Positions 50,932 to 61,700 of a DNA stretch of 64,000 bases are shown here, in pieces (position 1 is the first letter of the stretch; each line of letters opens with the position of its first letter). The notes beneath the pieces are model-generated. The model ran no database searches. It saw only the letters and a program-made list of their open reading frames with translations, and was not told the DNA's origin. The position numbers were made by a program, and so were the translations under genes. The stretch comes from Chamaecrista fasciculata (lineage: Eukaryota; Streptophyta; Magnoliopsida; Fabales; Fabaceae), in the NCBI GenBank assembly GCA_003254925.1, contig QANZ01045711.1:366049-430048 (forward strand). The letters are read 5' to 3'.

Positions 50932-51349
50932 TTTTCTGTAATTAACAAAATTAAAATTAAATTATCATCTAAAGTTAACATANATTTACATGTTAGCCTT
51001 TAAATAATAAAAGTATCTTTCTAATCCCTAATTTTATTGTAAACATAACTTATTTCATCTCAAAAAAAATAATATTTTAGGAACTAAATAGTTAATATTT
51101 TTTAAAATATTATCGACTAAAAATATATTTTAAATACTTAAGGACTAAAAATATATTTCTGTATTCATTGCTTCACCTCTCTATATATATAGAGAAGCTT
51201 TCACTTGTAAATACATAATTTTCACTCTCTACTCTCTATATATAGGCCCGAATTCAGCTACTAATTAAATACATAATTTTCACTCACTTCAGTATTCAAT
51301 TATGTGCAAAAGTATCTATACTATATAATATGTGGGTGGTAGGAGTTTT

Positions 51350-51962
51350 CGCGGGCTAGTTTGGGTTGAGTTTAGTGCGGGTTGGTTTGGGCTAGAATTT
51401 TTTTAGGGCGAGTTGGTTTGGGTTGAGTTTTGAGAAAAAAATATTTCAGCCCAAACCAAACAGCAGCGGGTTGGGTTGGGCGGGTTGGCGGGCTGGCCCA
51501 TTCCAATTTACAAACAATATTTTTTCAAAAATATACTTGACTTTACATTTTTTTTATCTTTCAATTTTTTCATGTTGAATTTTGATGAAAAAATGTCTTA
51601 TTATCATGATTCATGAATTAATAATATGATTGAAAATCATAGATACTCTTCTAAAGAAGTTGAAATTGGCATATACAAGTTAAATTTGATTAATTGAAAG
51701 TGAAGTCACTAATGCAATTTTAAGGTTAAGGGGGAAAAGTAGTTTAAGAGTCATATATATTATATAATTATANGTCATATATATTATATAATTATATTTA
51801 CTATTATATATATATTAAAATTAAAAAATAAAAATAAATAAATGGCTGGCTCGCGGGTTGGGTTGCGTTGAGCGGACTCAGAACTATAAAACCCGCAGCC
51901 CAACCCAAACCACTGCGGGTTAGGTTGGTTTTAGCGGGTTGGCCCGAATCACTGAACACCCT
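51350..51962 (+). mobile_element. hAT-like MITE, complete copy (copy B)
   Basis: The left edge (TAGGAGTTTTCGCGGGCTAG) is worn, but the right edge GAACACCCTAA is the complement of the AGGGTGTTC end of copy A. Subterminal GGGTTGG arrays face inward from the left, CCAACCC/GGTTGGCCCG from the right. The AT-rich centre carries an N with a duplicated flank at 51749-51796. Its right end is 65-70 bases before the PPR start codon. Confidence 0.65.
51749..51796. other. unresolved base between two identical 23-bp stretches
   Basis: GTCATATATATTATATAATT... appears twice, separated by a single N at 51773. This pattern suggests that overlapping contig ends were abutted instead of merged, so the duplication may be artificial. 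Other single N bases are at 44992 and 50983. Confidence 0.7.
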
Positions 51963-52029
51963 AATCTCAACCTAACGGATCATTATATTCTTAAAAGAAA
52001 AAAAAAATTAGAACAGGTTCTGCAGGTTT

Positions 52030-53664
52030 TTGGCCAATCCACACGATATCAATTCAAGGAAACAGAGGAACATGATAAATGGGAGGCTGCTTCTAATAAC
52101 ACGCTTCTTCTCAATCTCATCATCTCCTCCTTCCCATTTTTCTCTCATCTCATTTTATCAAACTTTATCCTCAACTCACGACTATGTTCCTCCTTCTCTC
52201 TCGCTATCCAATGCTTTGCAGCATCACATCAATTCAGATACTCCTTCCCATGGCTTGACCATTCATTCCCAGATTCTGAAAACTGGGTTTGTTCCCAATA
52301 AGAATATTTCCATTAAACTCCTTATTCTGTACCTGAAATGTAGTTCTTTAATATATGCACGCCAGGTGTTTGATGAATTGCCTGAGAAAACTCTATCTGC
52401 TTATAATTACATGATTAGCGGCTACCTTAAACATGGGCAAGTTGATGAGTCCATTAGTTTGGTGCGTAGATTGTTAATTTCGGGTGAAAAGCCTGATGGT
52501 TATACATATTCAATGATTTTGAAAGCATCAACTTCTTCGGCTGGTAATGCTGTTCTGCTTAGTGATCTGGGAAGGGTGGTACATGCCCAATTACTCAAAT
52601 CTGAAATTGAAGAAGATGAAGTCCTTTTTACGGTACTTATTGACTCTTATGTTAAGAACAAGAAGGTTGCTTATGCGAGGATCGTGTTTGATATGATGTT
52701 AGAAAAGAATGTGATATGTTCTACATCCCTCATTTCTGGTTACATGAACCAAGGTTCTGTGGAAGATGCTGAATACATATTTCACAAGACGGTGGTAAAG
52801 GATGTTGTAGTATTCAATGCAATGATTGAAGGCTATAGCAAATCATCTGAATATGCCAAGAAATCTCTTGAAGTTTACATTGACATGCAAAGGCTGAACT
52901 TCCGGCCGAATATTTCTACATTTGCTAGCATCATCGGTGCGTGTTCGATGCTTGCAGCATTTGAAATTGGTCAGCAAGTTCAAAGTCAGCTGATAAAGAC
53001 TGAACTTTTCACAGACATAAGAATGGGAAGTGCTCTCATAGACATGTATTCCAAATGTGGAAGAGTGGAAGATGCTCGAAGTGTTTTCGACCACATGCTT
53101 GAGAAGAATGTATTTTCATGGACGTCTATGATAGATGGGTATGGGAAGAATGGTTTTCCATATGAAGCACTCGAGTTATTCAAAAGGATGCAGAAAGAAT
53201 ATTGCATTCAACCAAATTTTGTAACAATTCTTAGTGTTCTCTCAGCTTGTGCTCATGCTGGGCTTGTAGAAAAAGGTTGGGAGATATTTCAGAGCATGGA
53301 GAGAAACTACTCTCTAAAGCCAAGGATGGAACATTATGCTTGCATGGTTGATCTATTTGGAAGAGCAGGAAGGCTTCATGAGGCTTGGGAGTTTGTAATG
53401 GGGATGCCTGAGAGACCCAATTCTGATGTTTGGGCTGCTTTACTTAGTTCTTGCAGATTACATGGTAATTTAGAGATGGCAAAAGTGGCAGCAGATGAGC
53501 TTTTTAAGTTGAATGCTGATGGAAGACCAGGGGCATATGTTGCACTATCAAATACTTTGGCAGCTGCAGGTAAATGGGATGGTGTGAGTGAAGTTAGAGA
53601 AATTATGAAAGAGAGAGGAATTTCTAAGGACACTGGGTGCAGTTGGGTTGGAGCTGATATGTAG
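52030..53664 (+). CDS. PLS-class pentatricopeptide repeat protein, E subgroup
   Basis: Intronless, 544 residues. PPR proteins bind organelle RNA, one base per repeat, to direct editing, splicing or stability. Tandem PPR units fill about residues 70-480, for example IHSQILKTGFVPNKNISIKL, ALIDMYSKCGRVEDARSVFD, VFSWTSMIDGYGKNGFPYEA and NFVTILSVLSACAHAGLVEK. The end matches the E/E+ region (PNSDVWAALLSSCRLHGNLE ... GCSWVGADM-stop), without a DYW domain. The first ATG is at 52030; the second, at 52072, gives MINGRLLLITRFFSISSS, a better mitochondrial targeting peptide, so translation may start there. The upstream hAT-like MITE ends at 51962, inside the promoter or leader. Overall it resembles Arabidopsis At1g28690-type proteins, from memory. 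Confidence 0.93.
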   Translation: MANPHDINSRKQRNMINGRLLLITRFFSISSSPPSHFSLISFYQTLSSTHDYVPPSLSLSNALQHHINSDTPSHGLTIHSQILKTGFVPNKNISIKLLILYLKCSSLIYARQVFDELPEKTLSAYNYMISGYLKHGQVDESISLVRRLLISGEKPDGYTYSMILKASTSSAGNAVLLSDLGRVVHAQLLKSEIEEDEVLFTVLIDSYVKNKKVAYARIVFDMMLEKNVICSTSLISGYMNQGSVEDAEYIFHKTVVKDVVVFNAMIEGYSKSSEYAKKSLEVYIDMQRLNFRPNISTFASIIGACSMLAAFEIGQQVQSQLIKTELFTDIRMGSALIDMYSKCGRVEDARSVFDHMLEKNVFSWTSMIDGYGKNGFPYEALELFKRMQKEYCIQPNFVTILSVLSACAHAGLVEKGWEIFQSMERNYSLKPRMEHYACMVDLFGRAGRLHEAWEFVMGMPERPNSDVWAALLSSCRLHGNLEMAKVAADELFKLNADGRPGAYVALSNTLAAAGKWDGVSEVREIMKERGISKDTGCSWVGADM

Positions 53665-53849
53665 TGCTTGTTAATTAGTTCTCATGGTGGAGATGAAGTA
53701 CCGGAGCTTATTGCCATAAATGAGAGTCAAGAACTTTAATGGCACCTGCAGAAATTTTTATTTTCAAAAAATAAATTATCTTACCTTTTTTTTGTCCCCT
53801 AAATGAGCTAGATATAACAAGTGACTAACATAAATATTTAACCTAGTAC

Positions 53850-54060
53850 CTCATAGTCGCCGAAAAATTACACAATCGTCGAAAATCACATTTTTAGTCA
53901 TTTGTTTGCAAAATGGAGGCCGCCATTGAATTCATGAGGTAAAAAAACTTGAATTAAGAGTTTTCGTAGTTGTCGGGGCTGCTGTGTATCTCGCCAGAAA
54001 TTTCGTCGAAGAAGACGAACTTTGTCGGAAAAGCTCGGTAGCGGCGGCGGTGGCAGTGGT
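53850..54060. mobile_element. half-arm of the 5583-6263 foldback family
   Basis: CGCCGAAAAATTACACAATCG, 'TTAGTCATTTGTTTGCAAAATGGAGGC' and 'GAGTTTTCGTAGTTGTCGGGG' match the right half of the 5583-6263 element. Only one arm is present, so it is a truncated copy. A GGCGGCGGTGGCAGTGGTGG-rich tract follows. Confidence 0.65.
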
Positions 54061-55519
54061 GGTGGTAGTAGTTGTGAAGATGATGATGAATGAAGAAGAA
54101 GATGATGATGGTTTTGGTTATTTATTTTTTATTTTTTATGTGAAATCTATTAAAATTGCCTATTTATTTTTCTTTTCTTACATTTTGATCTTATTATAAA
54201 AGGAAAAGAATCTTAATGTAAAAAACTAAAATTTTTGGGAATTAAAGGAAAAGGAAAAGAATTTTTGTAAAACTAAAATTTTATAAAAGGAAAAGGAAAA
54301 GAATCTTAACGTAAAAAACTAAAATTTTTTATCGTATTATAAAAGGAAAAGAATCTTAATATAAAAAACTAATTTTTTTTTTTTTGGTTTTTTTCTACCA
54401 AATAAACAAATGTAAATATTTGAGGATCAAAATCGAAGAAAAAATTAATTTTAAGATCAAAATGAAAGGAATTTTGACCTATTTAAATTTCATATCATAT
54501 ATTAGTTAAACAAATTGTAAATAAACTAAAACCTATTATTGTAGCTTTAATCATTAAGGTCTATACTTTTTAATTGTCTCTTTGCCACTCTCTGTCATTA
54601 AATTTTTAGGTCTAATGCTCATTTTAATAATTTAATCCATTATCTGTCTCAAAATTCATTTTGATCAATTATCTTTCAAAAACTTCAAATTAATCTATTA
54701 TCTACACAATTTTGATCCAAAATAATCTTGTCCTAAGACAATCGATCTCTTATTTCAATTTTTGTTGTAACACGTGACATAGCGTCTCCCTCTCATACCT
54801 ATCTCTTTCCCTCTCAAAAATGGCATTTTTTAAGAAATGTTCAGATGCTAAGTTCTGTTCCATCCGTTGTGGGTTCTTTTGCAGGAGACAAAAAAAAAAA
54901 GCTAAGCCGAATATTCCCAACTATATGGTTCTTATTTCCACTACATTATAATCGCTAATAAAATTATTTTCGAACTTCTATATTAAGAACCAAAACATTA
55001 CACAATCTCAGTAACTCCATAATTTTTGCCGACATTTAACACCTACTGACGTACAGCAGCTTTTCAAAATGCAACATGCTCTCCAACATTAATTTAAATA
55101 TTTAACTTTCAAATATAAATATCACAAAAAATAAATTGTATGAAAAATTAAGAAATTTTTCTGTTCTAGCTAGAAGAGCATTTTGGGTGAATTTTCAGAT
55201 CATCTTTTTTGGGTCACTTACTAAATCCACAAAAGCCAGCCATAGTTAGAGCTGAAAGTTAATAGGAACTTACAGATAGAGAGATCTGACACGTAGTTTA
55301 CTCGAATGTATTTACAAGGAGGCTTGAAAACCTTCGGACGAATCTCAATCATCAACCAAGGCATTGGATAGCAGATCACTGTGACCTCATGATTCATGAC
55401 CCTCAATCCCCCAAAACTTCGTGGTGAGCTGTAAGCTTGCTTACATTAAGCTATTACATACAAGTTACATCACTTTTACAAAAAAGATGTGAAGCAAAAC
55501 TGCATGATTTACAGCTATA
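54061..55519. other. repeat-rich intergenic region and MORC 3' flank
   Basis: Four imperfect copies of AAGGAAAAGAATCTTAATGT / AAAAAACTAAAATTTT lie at 54196-54380. From about 55200 the sequence is probably MORC 3' UTR. No gene is recognised. Confidence 0.4.
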
Positions 55520-58500
55520 CTACTCCAACTCTATCAACGCTAATTCACCCAAAAGCCGATTATACTCAAACTGAGTTTCTTGGATTTTACTTCTAAGCTG
55601 CATCGCCTGCAGAAAAACATAACTCGATATTTAAATCAATGTCAACCCAGACCAGACTGAATTTGACAAACTAAAACTTGTGATCAAACTCGCAGATAGA
55701 ATGTGAAATGAGCAGGGTCTCACTAATTCACAAACAATGCTACAATATAATATGGGAAATTCTAAGATGCAAAGTGAGGTATACATACAATTGCAAGGTG
55801 ACATGATCTCATTTTTTTAAGTAATTTAATGCTAAAAAAATAATAAAAAAAGATAACTTTTTTAACCAATCATAACTGTGTATGGAGCCACATCACTGAT
55901 TGCATGCATACCCCACTTTGCATCATAGACTCACCCACAGAAATATACATATAAGCATATATGAAACATAAAATGAAAACAGCGCAAACTTTTTTGTTAT
56001 GTGTGCGAAAATAAGGAAAAGAATATTATAATCTTACTAATGTCTTTGTCTGCAATTTCTTATAAATAAAATCATATATACAAATGACATATCACTATAA
56101 AAATAACATAACCAAGCTGTTCTCAAGCTTAGAAAGCCGAGATGGTAAGATCAAATTTTCAAGCTCTATACATAAAAGAAGCTTAAAGAAAATGTTGCTT
56201 TGTTCATTTAATAAAAAAAAAAAACAGGAGCCAAATTCAATGACAACAATTTTTCCTTTCAAACCTTGAGGGGAAAATGACAAAAAGAAAAAACTTTGGA
56301 CCCAGCATTCAAAAATCCTAGTAACAAGTAATTCTCAAAAAGCATCTCAATTGGCAGTCATAAGTAACAGTCTTCGGTGAATTAGGCAACTAGAAAATGA
56401 AAAGCAATGAACGTTGACTATTATTTTATAAAAATTACCTTCTGATTAAGTTCTCCCTCCTCCTTTTCAAATTCCAAACATCTGCGAAAACAGAAATGGG
56501 CCAGAAAGAATGCAAATAAGGTCAAGGCCTCATAAAGCAGCAACGATAAATTTGAGGCAATTGTAAGTTTGTAAGATGTTGTCAATCCAAATGACAGGAG
56601 AATAAAAAAGCCATCTAGTATGTAAATGCCAAAGGAGTTAACAAGCACGAAGCCAATTCAAGTATTTGCTCAAAGACATTCCTTGGATCAAGTATAGCCA
56701 TGCTGAAAGTATATTTAGGATGTACTCACTTTGCACGGAGCTTCTTGTGTTCTTGCATCAAACTTATAACATGTTGGCCTACCACTTGATTTGTAGGAGT
56801 TGGCACCGTCTATACAAAAAGCATGAGTGATTTAGAACAATGGCATTAATGTACTTTTCAATGATGAGATGGTTTTACATCACAGAATATGAAGGACAAG
56901 ACAACGAAGCAAATTAATACAATAACTGGGTACTTCAAACTGAAACCCACTATTAATAATAATAATTTTTTCCTTGAAAAAAAATTGTCCAGGTTTTGTA
57001 AAGATTGGCACCAATAGTTTACTATGCAAATTAAAAGGATATTTTTCTTTTATTCAGATGTGAATATGCTTTAAGCTGAAATGAACGAAGATGGAAAAAC
57101 AAAGCCAGTTCCGCCAAAACTTACATAAAAGGTAACAATACAGACCTGTATATTCTTCTGACTGCATGCAACACCAGTTACATTTTTTTCCCTAGCATTC
57201 TTTTTTATATTCTGGAGGTCTATCAATTCCTCTATCTTCCTTTTAGTATGAGATCCTGAATTTCCACAAGGAAATCATTCATTAATAAAACAAGTTCAGG
57301 TAGTGATACAATATCTTCTTGCTCACCGAAGCAATTACCTTGCAGAGATTTACTTTGCGAACTGGGTGTTAGATGTTCAGACGTTCCATATGATGCTTCT
57401 TTATTGAGAGCAGGTAAAGAACTTTTGTCGAACTTAAGTGGTTTTACAAAACCAGGCGGTTTGCAAAGAGATGAATCCAGTTGTGTAACTGGAGCTTTAG
57501 GCTTTTTCTTTGCCTGATACCCAAGTAGTACACAATGAAAATCCCTGCCGAAGTTTAACATGGGTCCTGGAAGTGTCAGATATCAATGCTTTTAAAACAA
57601 TGAATTACTTCTTAAGTATCACATATGAATGCTTAGTACAACACTCAATGAAAATTATGCAAGCTCTCCCTCAAGTAGAGATCTATACACAAGAAAGGTA
57701 AAAGCTCTACTGCATCATATTCTACACAGTTATCAAACTAAACACCATCAGACAAGTTCCAAAATCAGAGAAACAAAGGGCAACTGAAGGCAGAACAAGC
57801 AAGAAAAATTATTTCCACAATCTTGTACACAAAAGAAAGCTAGCCTTGAAAGAATAGAAAATACTATACCAGTATTCCCATGTCATTTCCTTCAAACGTA
57901 TTTCAAGCTTTTGAAACAGGGAGGTTCTTTCAAAATCCTGTTTATTATGACTTGGCTCAACAAAATCTGCTTGCAGGATACCTGGCACGAGATTAAACAG
58001 TAAGTTGCCTGATTTCTACAGGTCCAGCAACAAAAGAACATGAGCTGCTTACCAACCACTCCTCTACCCCTGCTGTCAAGATAGCTCACAACCTGCCAAA
58101 AGGGCTGCAAAAGGAAAAGGCAGCAACCATTACTTTACAAGCAAGGCAATAAATCTATGCTTAAGCAAAGGTGAACAAATATATATTTGAAAAATTGCTG
58201 CTGGCATAATTTAAGAAAGCAATTTCCATTTCCAATATCACAGAACCACCAAGAGTCAATATCCAAATATATATGTGCGTCTGTACAGATAATATATTAT
58301 TATGCTGATGCTTGCAAGAAAAAAAAAATGTTGTTTTCACCTAAATTCATTGCAGAATTGCTTCTAAATTTATTCTCTTATTGCCAAGCAAATGGTCAGC
58401 TGTATGAGTTCTAATTGCAATCTTCAGCTTTAAAACATCATAAACCATTGCCAATCTTCAACATAGCCACTCCCATGAATTTTAAAAAAAAAATCTTAAA

Positions 58501-58716
58501 CACACGACAACATTACTCAAACTCACACCAAATATAGCCGCAAATGACTTCAAAGAAAAGAGTGAAAAAATTTCCATCTTGCTGGGATAACTAAAGCTAT
58601 TTCCTAATGTTTTGCTGTACATGGATAAATTGAATAATATGCTTAATAACTTTGTGGACTATTTTGTTTTAAAAAAACCATAATGTACGATATTAGAATA
58701 TAGGATGCTAGTTGTG

Positions 58717-58754
<38 letters not shown>

Positions 58755-61700
58755 AGATCATGTCATGTTTTGTTTTTAAGTTTAAATCAACATATATGCT
58801 CCCTAGGTCGAACCTATTATAGGGTCATGGTTCAGTGGACAACAAAAAAAAAAAGTGGGTCATAAGTAGTTATATTTAAACCAACAATTATTTATCCAAC
58901 CCAAACCTACGTTTGCTATCCCTATATGCCAAACAAGGAAAAAAGCTAGTTAATCATAAATTTTTGCAAGAATTAGATTTTTATAAATAACTCCTTTTTT
59001 TGCCTCTAAATATATACTGTACTCTTCCATCACAAAATCGCATCACGATATGGAAAAATATGAAAATAGGAATATAGGATACTTGATAATGTATTATGCA
59101 ATAAGAACTTATACTCTCTTTCCATTCCCTCAAAATAAATTACTCCTAATTAACCTTACCTACTTTCAAACAAAAAAGAAAAGCACCAACAAATTAACCA
59201 ATTATGCTATCATTATAAATTGAGCAAGGTAACAAGCAAACATATACAAGGCCACTTGAATCCCTAAAATAAAGAAAACTATGTTCATTATCTTGCCATA
59301 AACACATTACACATTTGTAAGACATATCGAGAACATCCAGTAAAATATTTTAACATCATACAACAATCACTCAATAACAATATAAAAAGAGTTGCATCCT
59401 ACTGGGCAAAGTAAAACTTCAGGAGTGATAATTACCAGTATCAACCGATTTTTGTGATACAAATTGAAGCCATGAATATTGACATGTGGAGCCTCTTTAA
59501 GAAATCCAATTGTCGTCACAGCTGTTCCCTGCACAGTCAATATATTCAAAAATAAAAAATGAGTGAATTATAGCAAAGAATCCCTCAATTCAATTAACCC
59601 TTATGATATAAAAATAAAACACAAATTACTGAAGTCAACACATCTTCAAACAAGCATACTGACATAACTTCAATAAAGTTAAAGAAAGTATATATAGCAA
59701 AACACAGGAAAAAAAAAACTAACCTCTCGACTTCCACCACTGTGTGGTTGATACAAGATATATTCAGAATATTTAAGATCATCAGCTATATTATGAGGAT
59801 TCACAACTTGCCCTCGCAATATGATTCTAAAATTTTCTGGCACCCGCAAGTACAATATGGACAAGTAAACCTGAAGAACATGACAAATCTTAGACTGGAG
59901 AAAAATCCAACATTGCTTAAGAATAAGTTTCTGAATGAAGCATACACGTAAAGAATACCGAAACCGTTTAGCAATGTGTTCCTCATTTAATTTGTTCCGG
60001 AAATGAATAGTATCACTCTTTTTTATATACCCAGCAATACGAATATCCTGCAGCCAGATATCAAAAGAAACCCCTCATAAAACAGGACCGAAAGGAAAAT
60101 TTTATTGGGAAAAAAATAACAATAATAACAACAAAACTGCCAGGCCCTACCTCAGGATCTGTCACAAAATCTAGTTCCAAATCGCCATCATCATTGAGCC
60201 ATAAATTGTAGATAATTACCTTAGTACCATGATGTCCAATATCATCAAACTGCCAAAGAACATGAAATATTTTAAGAAAATTTGAATCCTAAAAGATTAT
60301 GCTCTTAATCTAGCAAGATAGCAATAGGCATTAAAAAACAAGTTACACTAATCACTTTACAAGGATTAGCTTGGTCAATTTTGATCTTCATAAAAGAAAT
60401 TATCTAACCTAACAGGGGAACCAGGTCACAGGGAATGCTGTTTTAATTAGATTACAAATAGCTTTATAAGTTATTTTCTTTTGACTGAGTTAGGACTAGA
60501 TCACCCAAGTAATATATTTTGCAAGATTTAAATGGCATGGTATACCACATCATAGAAGTGATACAGTATACCCATCATACAAGATCCTTTTAACTTCAAA
60601 TAGCCTATTTGACTAGTACAGCAGTAGCAATCACCTCTAATAAAAATCATTTAAGATTATGATAGAATTACCACATTCAGCCATATATTGTAGGCACCAA
60701 GTATATGCATCCCTTTCGACAACAGATTGTAAACTACACCAAGTATATGCATCCTTGACTTTATTTACATCTCATCCTAACTCCCCAAAAAAAATCATAA
60801 ATAAATGAACCAAAGAAATCCAGAGATGCCCAGCATAAGAGTCACACTTTCCTATTAAGAAATCTATGACATTGAAGAAAACAACCATGGCTATTGCCAC
60901 AACCACATTAATGATTCCAACTGAAAAATTAATCTGACGCCGCTTGTGCAAATTAGTCCACAAAATTAATGTGATGCCGCTTGAGCAAATTAGTCCTCAA
61001 AAACGATAAACAGATCCATTTTGGTGACCACCATAGTAAAATAAGCAATTTATTAATGAGAAGATGGAACATTTACATCTTACATTCCTAGAGACAAAAG
61101 AAAGAAGAAACAGAACAAGCTGTAAAATTAAATCTCCATTTTTCCTAACATCAATAGTGGAAACACCATACAAAATCCTAGAGGTGATCAATTAATCGCC
61201 AACGGATGCCAAACAGTCAATTCTCTCGTGTAAAAGAAACCCATTATTTTAATTTCTAAAATCTAACCGCCAATGCTAAATACACAGACCTTAAGTAGTG
61301 AACGATTAACACACTCATGCATCCCTTCAATTTAACATTTAAAACTGTAATTCAACGTGACCGTTTCAAATAATGAGAAAATAACCCGAACGGACGGGCC
61401 AGATCAATGAGGAAACCAGTGAACTGGATATTTGTCAAAAACCTTTAGTGGTTGAACTAGTTTAGGGAATTTTTTTTATCGGTCTATTCATAATATCATG
61501 ATTTGGTATTCCATATTTGGGTGATAGTTATGTCATGTTTTGGCTTAATTTAATGGTAATGATATTAATTTAATTATCTAGTGATGTTTTTAATTTTTTA
61601 TATTTATTAGTTTATTAGTTTATAATTTATTTTATTTTATTCGTAATATATGACCTAAATGACCTATAATATATGCAATTAAATAAAAAAAATACATATA

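Larger units (their letters stand above)
45790..51180. mobile_element. decayed MULE with PMD gene and MuDR-type transposase
   Basis: About 5.4 kb carrying two convergent broken genes: a plant mobile domain gene (+, 47057-48570) with its own promoter and leader introns, and a MuDR-type transposase (-, 48564-50931). Ends are approximate; I could not find convincing terminal inverted repeats or a 9-bp target duplication by eye. Two hAT-like MITE copies in direct orientation lie just outside. Several lesions (one frameshift in the PMD frame, one frameshift and one stop in the transposase, and a deletion at the join) show it can no longer move by itself. Confidence 0.75.

Noticed and set aside
45499..51600. 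LTR retrotransposon flanked by direct repeats
   Set aside because: The direct repeats have hAT-type ends and inverted partners, and the interior has no gag or reverse transcriptase but a MULE transposase.
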